Part shown: in pieces, positions 53,463 to 61,729 of the stretch
Position numbering within the stretch: position 1 is the first letter of the stretch
How the letters are laid out: each line of letters opens with the position of its first letter
Source: Streptomyces sp. NBC_00414
Lineage (GTDB): Bacteria; Actinomycetota; Actinomycetes; Streptomycetales; Streptomycetaceae
NCBI RefSeq assembly: GCF_036038375.1
Contig: NZ_CP107935.1
Location: 496,001 to 560,000 of the forward strand
Direction: 5' to 3'
Length of the DNA stretch: 64,000 nt
Made by a program: the position numbers and the translations under genes
Notes under the pieces: generated by a model
What the model was told of the DNA's origin: nothing
The model's database searches: none
What the model saw: the letters and a program-made list of their open reading frames with translations, nothing else

Positions 53463-54977
53463 TCACCCTGCGGGCGCGACGGCCACATTGTCGAAGCTGG
53501 CCGCGGTGTCGAAGACCCGCACGCCGTTCGCGCCGCTGCGGTAGGTGCCGTCACTGACGGAGATCTTGGGTGTCGTCATGTCGCCGACGTACACCTTGAT
53601 CGAGGAGCCGACGGCGGTGACTCGCATCCGGTAGGTCGAGCCGGAGCTGACGGCCGTGCGGGCACTCGCCAGCTCGGTCCAGGAGCCGTTCGCCCGGCCG
53701 AGGACCACCTTGCCGCTCGGGCTGATGCCCGCGTAGTAGCCCGCATAGCTGTCCCAGCCGACCGACGGCCCGCTCACCCTGAACGTCAGCCCCGCGTCCC
53801 CGCCGCCCGAGGTGACGCTGACGTCGGCGTCGTAGGTGAAGTCGGCGAAGTTCGTGTCGAGCAGCGCCTTGCCACCCAGGTCGCGCCCCACCCGGTACCG
53901 TCCGCCGCTGGCGGACCACGTCCCGCCGTACGTCTTCCAGCCCAGCGCGTTGTCGTCGGCGAAGTTGTCCTTCACCTGCATCGCGACACGCCGAATGGTG
54001 CCGTCAGCGTTGAAGTACAGGCGGTCGTAGGCCAGTTGGCGATGGTTGCCGTCGGTCTCACCGAGCGGACGACGGTGGTAGACGATGTACCAGATGTCGG
54101 TGCCCGGCACGTTGACGACGGAGTTGTGGCCGGAGCCCTTGGCGACCGCCGGATCCTGGGCGAGTACTTTGTCGATCTTCCTGAAGGGTCCGGTCGGCGA
54201 GTCGGACATCGCGTACGACACCGAGTAGTCGGGGCCGGTCCAGCCGCCCTCCGACCACATGAAGTAGTACTTGCCGTTGCGCTTGAACATGTAGGAGCCC
54301 TCGGTGAAGTTCTCGGGGGTGATCTCCTTGTAGGTGGTTCCGTCGTCGAACGTGCCCAGACTGGTCATGTCCGGGTTGAGCTTGACGACGTTGGAGTGGT
54401 GCCAGCCGCCGTAGTACATGTACGCCTGGCCGTCGTCGTCGATGAAGACGTCCTGGTCGATCGGCTGGGCCCCGTTGTGGAACTGCGAGATCAGCGGCTT
54501 GCCGAGGGCGTCCTTGTAGGGGCCCTCGGGGCGGTCGGCGACGGCCACGCCGATCCCGCCGAGCTCGGAGTTGTTCTGGATGTCGTTCGCGGCGAAGTAC
54601 AGGTAGTACTTGCCGTTCCGTTCGACCGGCGCCGGGGCCCAGACCGCGTACTTGGCCCAGGAGACGTCCGCCGTCTTCAGGACGTTGCTGTGCTTGGTCC
54701 AGTGCACCAGGTCGGTGGAGGAGAACGCGTCGAGGTAGGTCTGCTCGGCGTAGGTCTTCGACGCCGTGGGATAGACCCAGTACTTGCCGTCGTAGACCGC
54801 GACGTCGGGGTCCGCGTACCAGCCGTCGACGAAGGGGTTGCCCGCCTCGGCGGTCGGGTAGTCGGGCGCCGCGACGGCGGTCGAGGGCGAGAACATCGCC
54901 ACGAGGCCGCCGACCAGCAGCGTGGCCCAGGACTTGGCCCAGAAATTGGCGACGTACCCGGTCGATCGGACAGTCAC
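53463..54977 (-). CDS. Secreted glycoside hydrolase family 43 protein
   Basis: 504 aa. Sec signal peptide (residues 1 to about 37, ending STAVAA), a GH43 five-bladed propeller (about 45-340), and a C-terminal beta-sandwich (about 350-504) of the concanavalin/CBM66-like kind that binds glycans. Catalytic acidic residues in family positions: Asp56 in YADPDV (base), Asp174/176 in PIDQDVFIDDDG (pKa-modulating Asp), and Glu227 in TEGSYMFK (acid). Family activity is arabinofuranosidase, xylosidase or arabinanase; the substrate is not resolved here. GTG at 54977 with GGAGG 5 nt upstream gives the signal peptide directly, so the longer ATG frame was rejected. The long upstream region suggests tight carbon-source control. 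Confidence 0.92.
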   Translation of the reverse strand: MTVRSTGYVANFWAKSWATLLVGGLVAMFSPSTAVAAPDYPTAEAGNPFVDGWYADPDVAVYDGKYWVYPTASKTYAEQTYLDAFSSTDLVHWTKHSNVLKTADVSWAKYAVWAPAPVERNGKYYLYFAANDIQNNSELGGIGVAVADRPEGPYKDALGKPLISQFHNGAQPIDQDVFIDDDGQAYMYYGGWHHSNVVKLNPDMTSLGTFDDGTTYKEITPENFTEGSYMFKRNGKYYFMWSEGGWTGPDYSVSYAMSDSPTGPFRKIDKVLAQDPAVAKGSGHNSVVNVPGTDIWYIVYHRRPLGETDGNHRQLAYDRLYFNADGTIRRVAMQVKDNFADDNALGWKTYGGTWSASGGRYRVGRDLGGKALLDTNFADFTYDADVSVTSGGGDAGLTFRVSGPSVGWDSYAGYYAGISPSGKVVLGRANGSWTELASARTAVSSGSTYRMRVTAVGSSIKVYVGDMTTPKISVSDGTYRSGANGVRVFDTAASFDNVAVAPAG

Positions 54978-55040
54978 GAGAACCTCCGTGGGGGGTGAGG
55001 CTGCCGGCGGCAGACAACGTTGTCCAGAACTCGCTGCACT

Positions 55041-55093
55041 CGCTGTACTTGATGCACTTGACGCGATCGCTGTACTTGATGGCTTGATGCACT
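55041..55093. repeat. Interleaved short direct repeats
   Basis: CGCTGTACTTGATG occurs at 55041-55054 and 55068-55081, and TTGATGCACT at 55049-55058 and 55084-55093. They may be multiple regulator sites or slippage products in the GH43 leader. Confidence 0.6.
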
Positions 55094-55133
55094 CGATGCC
55101 GAGAAGTGGCTCGTGAGATCGCTGCAAGCAGGT

Positions 55134-55163
55134 GTTTACATCGTTGCAAGGGGGGCTGTAAAC
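55134..55163. promoter_or_regulatory. Putative operator upstream of GH43
   Basis: GTTTACA-N16-TGTAAAC with perfect 7-bp arms. Inside is ACATCGTTG (55138-55146), also found in the palindrome upstream of the GH92 gene, and TTGCAAG; both resemble LacI-family operator cores. It lies about 160-185 bp before the GH43 start. Confidence 0.45.
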
Positions 55164-55342
55164 CCTTTGCACACGGATCGTCAGCGGCCGGGTCGTCTCT
55201 GGAGGGCACATCAACTGGGCGGCCCGCGCCATCAGATGAGGGACAGACCGCGCCTGGACCGACTCGACGATCATGACGAGCGGTCACATCTGACCGGGTG
55301 CCCGCATCCGGGGCCCTGCCCGCCCGGCGCAATGGAGGCGCC

Positions 55343-55921
55343 TCACGCCCCCGGATGGTTCAGGGTGCGCACGAACTGCTCCGCGAGCAGTTCGGTGTCG
55401 ATGCCGTCCGCGCTGCGCCCGGACAGGATGTGGAAGAAGGGCGGGCCGATCAGGAGTGCCGTCGCCTGTTCGAGCGAGAGGGTGGTGCCGCTCGACTTCC
55501 GCGCCGCCTCAACCACCTCCGCGGCGCTCTCGCCCAGGATGTCGCGGGAGGCGAGCAGCGCGGCGACGTCCGCGTCGTGCTGCGCCTCCCCCATGAGGGC
55601 ACGGTAGGCCGTGCCCGCGTCGGAGCGGGACAAGAAGGTGACGAGGGCGTCGAGGTACGCCTTGAGGTCCTTGCGGGGGTCGTCGCCGAGGGACACGGAC
55701 AGCTCGTGCCGGGCGTCGATGGCGCTGGCCTCGTATAGGACCTCCGCCTTGTTCGACCACCATCGGTACACGGTCTGACGGCCCACACCCGCCCGCTCGG
55801 CGATGCCCTTCATCGTCAGGGCCGCGTACCCGACCTCGACCAGGAGGTCGTCGACGGCGTGCAGCACGGCGGCGCGTGCGCTTTCACTGCGGGGCCGTCC
55901 GCGGCCGCTTCCATCCACCAT
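55343..55921 (-). CDS. TetR-family transcriptional regulator
   Basis: 192 aa. The N-terminal TetR HTH is clear (about 16-62: VLHAVDDLLVEVGYAALTMKGIAERAGVGRQTVYRWWSNKAEVL), followed by a helical ligand-binding domain that I cannot assign. The gene diverges from an efflux-pump gene with 175 bp between starts, the classic arrangement for a drug-responsive repressor of the pump. ATG at 55921 has no good Shine-Dalgarno, so translation may be leaderless or weak. A near-palindrome in the shared promoter (55958-55968) is a candidate site. Confidence 0.92.
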   Translation of the reverse strand: MVDGSGRGRPRSESARAAVLHAVDDLLVEVGYAALTMKGIAERAGVGRQTVYRWWSNKAEVLYEASAIDARHELSVSLGDDPRKDLKAYLDALVTFLSRSDAGTAYRALMGEAQHDADVAALLASRDILGESAAEVVEAARKSSGTTLSLEQATALLIGPPFFHILSGRSADGIDTELLAEQFVRTLNHPGA

Positions 55922-55957
55922 GCCGCCACTGTATACGAGGCACGGCGTCTCGCATGT

Positions 55958-55968
55958 GTTACGTTAAC
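55958..55968. promoter_or_regulatory. Possible TetR operator
   Basis: GTTACGTTAAC matches its own reverse complement at 9 of 11 positions. It lies between the divergent TetR and MFS genes, 37 bp from the TetR start. Confidence 0.35.
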
Positions 55969-56096
55969 GGTGCACGGTGACTCGTAAATGAGTGCCCGGC
56001 TTTCCCTCGCCCTGTCCGGGACGAGCCTGCCGGGCGGTGTCGTCCGGCCGTGCTTCGTGCGACGCAACCCCGCAATCCCCCAAGGAATCGAGAGCA

Positions 56097-57593
56097 ATGG
56101 CTCCCACACTGGAAGTCACCCTACGCCCGACGCAGCGGTCGGGCCCGGTGCTCGCCTGCGTGAGTGTGTGCACTGCCCTGGTCGTCGGATTCGTCGCGGC
56201 GATCAACCTGGCAGTACCGCAACTGGCCGCGAGTTCACTGCGGCCGACCTCGTCGAACCTGCTGTGGATCGTCGACGCCTATGTCGTGATCTTCGCCTGC
56301 CTGGTCATCCCTGCCGGTGCGGCGGGGGACAAGCTCGGCCGCAAGGGCGTCCTCATGGCGGGGCTCGGCATATTCGCGTTCGGCGCCGTCGTGTCGGCCG
56401 TGGCGCCGAACGTCGCGATCATGCTGGTCGGGCGCGCCGTCACGGGCCTCGGCGCCGCGTGCGTCCTGCCCAACTGCGTGGGCATCCTGCTGTACGCGAC
56501 CGCCCCCGAGCGGCGCCCTCACGCGCTGGCCGTCTGGGCTGCGGCCACCGGCATCGGCGGCGTCGTCGGCAACGTCGGAGGCGGCGCGGTGCTGAGCACC
56601 GGCTCCTGGCGCGCGCTGTTCGTGGCGGTCGCCCTCATCGCGGCCTGCTGCCTGGCGTGGGCCGCACGGTCCGCGCCACGCGGTGTTCGCCTCGATCGCA
56701 CCCTCGACCTGCCCGGCACGCTGCTGTCCGTGGCAGCCGTCGTGGCACTGCTGATCGCAATCATCGAAGGGCCCGAACAGGGCTGGGGCAGCACGGTCGT
56801 CCTCACGGCCTTCGCCTGCAGCGTCCTGCTGAGCCTGTGGTGGGTGCGTGTCGAACTGCGCGCCTCCCATCCCATGCTCGACCCGCGGCTGTTCCGCGAT
56901 CCGGCCCTCAGCAGCGCCTGCCTGGGCATGACCATCACGTTCTTCGGGAACTTCGGACTCTTCTACGTCAACGCCTCACTCCTGCAGTACGGGCGCGGCT
57001 TCTCCGTCCTGCAGGCAGGGCTCGGGATCATCCCGCTGACCGTCCCGCTCCTGCTGGGCACCCGCTACGTACCCGGGCTCATCCACCGCATCGGCATACC
57101 CGCGACGCTCTCCGCGGCCTTCGCCCTCACCGGCTCCGGCCTGCTCGGCCTCTCCTACGCCTCGACCATGGCCTACCCCGTGTACGCGGCCGGTCTGTTC
57201 GTCATCGGGCTAGGCATCATGCTGGCCGCGCCCTGTCTGACCGCTCAGATCGCTTCGGCCCTGCCCGTGGAGAGGGCGGGTGTCGCCGGAGGCCTGCAGT
57301 CCGCGACCCGCGAACTGGGCAGCGCTCTGGGGGTGGCCGTCGTGGGCACCATCCTCACAGCCGGGTTCACACGCCATCTGCCCGCCGACCTGAGCCGGCA
57401 CACGCCGCTCCCACGGACGGTGCGGGAAGCGCTCACGCTGGCTCCGGCCGACCATGGCGCCGTCACCGAAGCGTTCATCCACGGCGCCAACACCGCGCTG
57501 CGGGCCGCGGCCCTCGTCGTACTCCTGACCGGGGCCCTCGTCGTCGCCGGCAGCCGCCGCACCCAACGGACCGGCGTGCCCGCCCCGCGGTAG
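56097..57593 (+). CDS. DHA2-type MFS drug efflux transporter
   Basis: Proton-coupled multidrug exporter of the EmrB/QacA (14-helix) group, 498 aa. It has motif A after helix 2 (GDKLGRKGVLMAG), a motif-C-like glycine-rich helix 5 (WAAATGIGGVVGNVGGGAVL), and the RELGSALGVAVVGTIL segment typical of the C-terminal half. ATG at 56097 has AAGGA 10 nt upstream; an earlier in-frame ATG would add an implausible Cys/Pro/Arg-rich leader. The divergent TetR gene is the likely regulator. It could export an antibiotic, but it sits 13 kb from the NRPS operon with unrelated genes between, so a role there is not supported. Confidence 0.93.
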   Translation: MAPTLEVTLRPTQRSGPVLACVSVCTALVVGFVAAINLAVPQLAASSLRPTSSNLLWIVDAYVVIFACLVIPAGAAGDKLGRKGVLMAGLGIFAFGAVVSAVAPNVAIMLVGRAVTGLGAACVLPNCVGILLYATAPERRPHALAVWAAATGIGGVVGNVGGGAVLSTGSWRALFVAVALIAACCLAWAARSAPRGVRLDRTLDLPGTLLSVAAVVALLIAIIEGPEQGWGSTVVLTAFACSVLLSLWWVRVELRASHPMLDPRLFRDPALSSACLGMTITFFGNFGLFYVNASLLQYGRGFSVLQAGLGIIPLTVPLLLGTRYVPGLIHRIGIPATLSAAFALTGSGLLGLSYASTMAYPVYAAGLFVIGLGIMLAAPCLTAQIASALPVERAGVAGGLQSATRELGSALGVAVVGTILTAGFTRHLPADLSRHTPLPRTVREALTLAPADHGAVTEAFIHGANTALRAAALVVLLTGALVVAGSRRTQRTGVPAPR

Positions 57594-57618
57594 CAGCGGG
57601 GCCACACGCCACCTGACT

Positions 57619-57660
57619 CGGCATCGGCATCGGTATCGGTATCGGTATCGGTATCGGTAT
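57619..57660. repeat. Hexanucleotide microsatellite
   Basis: CGGCAT twice, then CGGTAT five times, without interruption, just downstream of the MFS stop. Confidence 0.9.
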
Positions 57661-57719
57661 CGGCGCCAACGCAGACGCCGCGGTCAGGGCACTCCCCTCC
57701 CTCCCCATGACCCACTTTC

Positions 57720-57754
57720 CATCTCCCATCTCCCATCTCCCATCTCCCATCTCC
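57720..57754. repeat. Heptanucleotide microsatellite
   Basis: CATCTCC five times in tandem, 41 bp before the SDR start and 60 bp after the hexanucleotide array. It lies in the probable SDR leader. Confidence 0.9.
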
Positions 57755-57795
57755 ATCATTCGCATGCCCTTTTCAGGGCGAAGGAGGTCACGCTC

Positions 57796-58689
57796 ATGCG
57801 TGCATTTGTCACTGGAGCCACCGGTTGGATCGGATCCGCCGTTGTCGACGAACTCGTCTCGGTGGGCCACCAGGTCATCGGCCTGGCCCGATCCGACCAG
57901 GCCGAGCAGGCTCTCGCGGCCAAGGGCGTCGGCGTCGTCCGCGGCGACCTGGACGATCTCGCCTCGCTACAGCGAGGTGCCGCCCGGGCGGACGCGGTCA
58001 TCCACATGGCCAACAAGCACGACTGGGGCAACCCCGCCGAGTCCGACCGCTCGGAACGCGCCGCGATCCGGACCCTCGGCGACGTCCTGGCCGGCACCGA
58101 CCGCCCGTTCGTTGTCGCCGCGCCGCTCTCCGGCCTCGTCGAGGGCCGGCCCGCCACGGAGGACGACGTCTCCCCGGCCGTCGGCCCGGACTCCAACCGG
58201 GGCGGCAGCGAGAACCTCGCCCTGGACTACGTGGCCCAGGGCGTGAGGACCGTGATCACCCGGTTCGCACCGAGCGTGCACGGCCGCGGCGACTGGGGGT
58301 TCGTCAACTTCCTGACCGCTGCTGCCCGCAAGCAGGGAGTCTCCGGTTACGTCGGCGACGGCTCCGCTGCCTGGTCGGCGGTGCACCGCGACGACGCGGC
58401 CCGGCTCATCCGCCTCGGCATGGAGCGGGCACCCGCAGGGACGCGCCTGCACGCCGTCGCCGAGGAGGCCGTCACGACCAAAGCGATCGCCGAGGCGATC
58501 GGCCACAGCCTCGGCCTGCCGGTGAGCTCCGTCGCCCCGCAGGACGCCGGAGCCCATTTCGGTTTCGTCGGCAGCTTCTTCGCCTCCACCATGACCGCGT
58601 CCAGCGACGCGACCAGGCAACTTCTCTCCTGGGAGCCCACCGGGTTGCCCTTGCTCGCGGACATTGCTGCGGGTGCCTACACGCCCTGA
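57796..58689 (+). CDS. NAD(P)-dependent epimerase/SDR-family protein
   Basis: 297 aa, extended or atypical short-chain dehydrogenase. N-terminal dinucleotide-binding motif TGATGWIG (6-13), then GDLDD at the end of the Rossmann beta strands. The usual YxxxK is not obvious (a Ser-Glu-Asn-Leu-Ala-Leu-Asp-Tyr stretch occupies the region), as in atypical NAD-epimerase-like SDRs. The start is well set by GAAGGAGG 8 nt upstream. The substrate is unknown. Two tandem-repeat arrays precede it and a GC palindrome follows. Confidence 0.88.
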   Translation: MRAFVTGATGWIGSAVVDELVSVGHQVIGLARSDQAEQALAAKGVGVVRGDLDDLASLQRGAARADAVIHMANKHDWGNPAESDRSERAAIRTLGDVLAGTDRPFVVAAPLSGLVEGRPATEDDVSPAVGPDSNRGGSENLALDYVAQGVRTVITRFAPSVHGRGDWGFVNFLTAAARKQGVSGYVGDGSAAWSAVHRDDAARLIRLGMERAPAGTRLHAVAEEAVTTKAIAEAIGHSLGLPVSSVAPQDAGAHFGFVGSFFASTMTASSDATRQLLSWEPTGLPLLADIAAGAYTP

Positions 58690-58694
58690 CGAGA

Positions 58695-58740
58695 CGGCCC
58701 GGCCGGGCCGAGTCCGGCCGGCCCAAGTCCGACCGGGCCG
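58695..58740 (+). terminator. GC-rich palindrome after the SDR gene
   Basis: CGGCCCGGCCGGGCCG (58695-58710) is self-complementary, and its first half can also pair with CCGGGCCG at 58733-58740 to make a larger hairpin. A terminator role is plausible. Confidence 0.4.
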
Positions 58741-58792
58741 AGCGGGGGAGGACGGACCGTAGCGCCTCCCTCCCCCGCCCCCCCACTCCCAC

Positions 58793-58828
58793 CTGTCACA
58801 TGTGTCTGTCCTGTCACATGTGTCTGTC
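58793..58828. repeat. 18-bp tandem duplication in the methyltransferase leader
   Basis: CTGTCACATGTGTCTGTC occurs twice head to tail; each copy contains the palindrome CACATGTG. It is followed by a 16-bp-period array starting CTGATCCGC at 58828, 58844 and 58860 that runs into the ribosome binding site. Confidence 0.85.
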
Positions 58829-58885
58829 TGATCCGCTGTCTAACTGATCCGCTGTCCGTCTGATCCGCCTGGAGGAGCCAGCACC

Positions 58886-59551
58886 GTGCCCAAGCATCCG
58901 TACACCCTCGCGGAACCACGTGTTTCCGCCACCCTGACCCGTATGTTCGAAGCCGCCGCCCGTGACGATGAGACCGCGGCACGGCTGCGGAGCCTCCAGC
59001 CCTCCCACCGGGAGTCACTGACGGCTCAGCAACTCGCCGACGCGGCGCAGGAGATCTACATGCCGGTCTCCGCCGACGGCGGCAGACTCCTCTACAACCT
59101 CGTCCGCGCCACCAGGCCGACCAATGTCGTCGAGTTCGGCACGTCGTACGGCATCTCCACCCTGCACCTGGCCGCCGCCGTGCGCGACAACGGCGCGGGC
59201 CAGGTCATCACCACGGAGATGAGCCGGACCAAGGCGGCCGCCGCCCGCGAGACCTTCGCGGCCACCGGCCTCGACGACGTGATCAGCGTGTGGGAGGGCA
59301 ACGCCCTGGAGACGCTCGCCGAGATCCGGCAGCCGGTCGGCTTCTTGTTCCTGGACGGGTGGAAGGATCTCTGCCTGCCCGTCCTGCGGCTCCTTGAGCC
59401 GCACATCGCACCCGGCACCCTTGTCGTCGCCGACGACGTGGACCTCCCGGACCTCGGCCCCTACCTCGACCACGTCCGCGACACCGCCAACGGCTACCAC
59501 AGCGTCACGTTCCCCGTCGAGGACGGCCTCGAAATCAGCTGCCGCCTCTGA
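58886..59551 (+). CDS. SAM-dependent O-methyltransferase, class I
   Basis: 221 aa, close in layout to catechol/caffeoyl-type O-methyltransferases. SAM-binding motif I VVEFGTSYGIST (81-92), an acidic residue after beta 2 (TTEMS), and metal-binding-like FLFLDGWKDL and VVADDVDLPDLGPYLDHVR further on. GTG start at 58886 has GGAGGAG about 10 nt upstream. It stands alone between the SDR gene and a strong terminator. The substrate is unknown; it is too far from the NRPS to be assigned to it. Confidence 0.9.
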   Translation: MPKHPYTLAEPRVSATLTRMFEAAARDDETAARLRSLQPSHRESLTAQQLADAAQEIYMPVSADGGRLLYNLVRATRPTNVVEFGTSYGISTLHLAAAVRDNGAGQVITTEMSRTKAAAARETFAATGLDDVISVWEGNALETLAEIRQPVGFLFLDGWKDLCLPVLRLLEPHIAPGTLVVADDVDLPDLGPYLDHVRDTANGYHSVTFPVEDGLEISCRL

Positions 59552-59555
59552 TCAC

Positions 59556-59587
59556 CCCCTCCGGACAGCTTCGGCTGCCCGGAGGGG
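59556..59587 (+). terminator. Strong hairpin with UUCG tetraloop
   Basis: CCCCTCCGGaCAGC-TTCG-GCTGcCCGGAGGGG: 13 base pairs, one mismatch and a stable UUCG loop, starting 5 bp after the methyltransferase stop. Confidence 0.8.
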
Positions 59588-59687
59588 ACCTCAGCCCGTC
59601 GTGCCGGGCAGAGGCAGACCACGGGCATGCCCCGCAAGAAGGAGATGTGGCCGTTCGCGGGGCACCTCCCAGCCGCGCAAGTCCGTC

Positions 59688-60218
59688 TCAAGTGCCGGTA
59701 ACTCCGTCGATCTGTTCGCGGACGAGATCGGCGTGGCCGTTGTGACGTGCGTACTCCTCGATCATATGCACCATGATCCAGCGCAGTGAGATTCCCTGAT
59801 CGCCGCCGACGTGACCCGCATCCTCTTCAGACAGGTGTCCCGAGTCATCCAACGACGCGTCAGCGATCACCTCACGGCCGCGCGCGACCTCCGCCTGCCA
59901 GGCAGCCGTCGCCTCGTCGAGTCCGCGGTCCGAATCCAGGGCAAAGCCGTCGGGATTGTTCTCGCCGAAGACCGGTGCCACGTCCTGACCTGCGAATACC
60001 CTCTGGAACCAGTTTCGCTCCACTTCAGCCATGTGCTGAACGAGACCGAGCAGTGTTATCGACGAGGGTGGCGCCGCGGCAAGTCGTAACTGCTCGTCCT
60101 TCACACCCGAACACTTCAGCACGAGAGTCGCGCGGTGAAAGTCCAGCCAGGCTTCCAACATGGTGCGCTCGTCGGCATGCGCGGGCGGGACGGGCCGTCC
60201 ATCCGGTGTCGTAGTCAT
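59688..60218 (-). CDS. DinB/DUF664 family protein
   Basis: 176 aa, four-helix-bundle DinB superfamily of the DUF664 type. Conserved His positions that bind a metal in the family are present in [12 protein letters not shown] and in the C-terminal [24 protein letters not shown]. Relatives include mycothiol- or bacillithiol-dependent S-transferases, so thiol-dependent detoxification is a reasonable guess, not a proof. ATG at 60218 (MTTTPDG) has AGGGTGG upstream. One TTA codon (codon 44, 60087-60089) hints at developmental control through bldA. Confidence 0.88.
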   Translation of the reverse strand: MTTTPDGRPVPPAHADERTMLEAWLDFHRATLVLKCSGVKDEQLRLAAAPPSSITLLGLVQHMAEVERNWFQRVFAGQDVAPVFGENNPDGFALDSDRGLDEATAAWQAEVARGREVIADASLDDSGHLSEEDAGHVGGDQGISLRWIMVHMIEEYARHNGHADLVREQIDGVTGT

Positions 60219-60427
60219 GGCCCCACCCTGGCGACAGCGGCCGGGACCCACGACCGTCTTCGCCGACGACGAACACGCCCGCCCCGCACCGTTCCCGACG
60301 ATCGCGCCCTGGGCGAACCGGCGTCCGCCGGGGGCGCGGCTCCCAACTCAGCGATCCGACCGCCCACCCTGTGATCGTCGGCGGCCCAGCTGAGCAGCCT
60401 CACCCGGGAACCCTGGAACGCACCCCG

Positions 60428-61081
60428 TCAGGGCGTTTCGGGCTTGCGGGCCAGGAGGCAGGCGTGCGGTCTGTTCACGCGTACGCCGGGCTCCTGTTGC
60501 AGTCTCGCGGTGACGACGAGTCCGGCCTGCTCCAGCAGGTCGACCATGCGGGCCAGGGGCAGGAGGTACGACTCGTAGGACACCGGACGGCCATAGCTGT
60601 GGGTCGGCCGGAGCCGCTCATCGCCGACGTAGTCTCCCCAGAGCAGGTAGCCGCCGGGCGCGAGCGTCCGGTGGAATTCGGCGAACACGTCCGGTAGCCA
60701 CCGCGGGGGCGTGTGGTGGGTGGAGTACCAGGCCAGGATGCCGCCGAGCTCGTCGTCCCTCATCTCCAGCGCGGTCATCGAGCCCTCGGTGAACCGCAGG
60801 TCCGGATAGGCGTGCCGGGCCAGCCCGACCATCTTCGGCGACAGATCGACGCCGAGGACGGACACGCCCAGCCCTGCCAGGTGCGCCGTCACGCGGCCGG
60901 GGCCGCACCCCAGGTCCGCGACCGCCCCCAGACCGGCCGTCCGCACCAGTTCGGCGAATCCCGCCAGCATCGCGCGTGACAAAGGGTCCAACTCGGCTGG
61001 ATGCGGGACGCGTTCGAGGTAATCGGCGGCGACCGTGTCGTACGACTCGCGGACGGCGGTCAGAAAGGAGGGCTCAGCCAT
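60428..61081 (-). CDS. Class I SAM-dependent methyltransferase
   Basis: 217 aa of the Methyltransf_11/25 kind. Motif I VADLGCGPGRV (54-64), motif II VLGVDLSP, post-motif ILAWYSTHHTPP, and motif III-like LAPGGYLLWGDYVGDE. No substrate-specific feature is visible. The ribosome binding site before ATG 61081 is poor. It precedes the DinB gene on the same strand with a 209-bp gap, so shared transcription is possible but not clear. Confidence 0.9.
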   Translation of the reverse strand: MAEPSFLTAVRESYDTVAADYLERVPHPAELDPLSRAMLAGFAELVRTAGLGAVADLGCGPGRVTAHLAGLGVSVLGVDLSPKMVGLARHAYPDLRFTEGSMTALEMRDDELGGILAWYSTHHTPPRWLPDVFAEFHRTLAPGGYLLWGDYVGDERLRPTHSYGRPVSYESYLLPLARMVDLLEQAGLVVTARLQQEPGVRVNRPHACLLARKPETP

Positions 61082-61729
61082 GCGGGCGACCCTAGACCGG
61101 GCAACCGACAGACCACGGCACGCCCTTCAGCCGAGCTGCACGACATCCACCGCTGCCGACGCCCAGCCGTCACACCCGGCCCGGTGATCACCGTGGGCAC
61201 GGCACTGGCCGCAGCTCCCAGCTGCCACCAGCGGCTGATGCCGAAGACTCAAGTCTGGAGATCGACGCGTCGGGGACGGGCATCCTCCCGGTCGGTGTCA
61301 GAAGTCTTGACAACGATGTCAGACGCGTGATCTAGTCCGCTTCCATCCAGCCAGGTGCCGCTGATTGCGCTGCGAAGGGGGCTCACCGCGATGACCTGCA
61401 CACCGCCTCCCTCCCGTGCATGAGACACGTAGACGCCCGAGCGCCTCGCCCGGTCGCCCACGGACGACGTCTTCGTCGACGGGCTGTCACCGGCGACGCG
61501 GAGGCGTGCGCGGCCGGGCGTCTGCGAACCCGTCTCGCTCGCCTGGGCCGTGGAGGAGCCGTATGCCCGGCGAACACGGCGACCACCTGCGCACAGGCCC
61601 GTCAGCCAGACCTCAACTGCCCGAGCCCCGCCCGTGTGACCGATCGAACGTGGCCACTCCGCCCGCCACTCGGAAATCACCTCTCATGTCGTCCCGCACA
61701 TGACGGATGAGGAACAGGAGACCGCTTCC
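61082..61729. other. Gene-free region upstream of the GH92 gene
   Basis: 648 bp with no convincing gene; overlapping short ORFs on both strands lack domains and start signals. It holds the promoter of the GH92 gene and a perfect operator-like palindrome at 61308-61321. Confidence 0.6.
61308..61321. promoter_or_regulatory. LacI-type operator-like palindrome
   Basis: TGACAACGATGTCA, perfect 5-bp arms around ACGA, about 410 bp before the GH92 start. On the minus strand it contains ACATCGTTG, the same 9 bp as in the operator-like site upstream of GH43. TGACAACG-type palindromes are typical LacI-family sites in actinomycetes. Confidence 0.5.

Larger units (their letters stand above)
54978..55342. 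other. Regulatory region upstream of the GH43 gene
   Basis: 365 bp without a gene, between GH43 and the TetR gene. It contains short direct repeats (55041-55093) and an inverted repeat with a LacI-like core (55134-55163), both listed separately. The leftward GH43 promoter must lie here. Confidence 0.6.

Noticed and set aside
54978..55274. Longer ATG start giving a 603-aa GH43 protein
   Set aside because: The GTG at 54977 has a strong Shine-Dalgarno and places the signal peptide at the N-terminus; the longer form would bury it.
56097..57593. MFS transporter as the exporter of the NRPS product
   Set aside because: It is 13 kb away, divergent from its own TetR gene, and separated by housekeeping and unrelated genes.
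57619..57754. CRISPR-like array
   Set aside because: The units are 6-7 bp in direct tandem with no spacers; these are microsatellites. No cas genes are present.
61249..61680. Minus-strand ORF of 143 aa upstream of GH92
   Set aside because: No recognisable domain and low-complexity Arg/Gly/Ser composition; it overlaps the operator-like palindrome.
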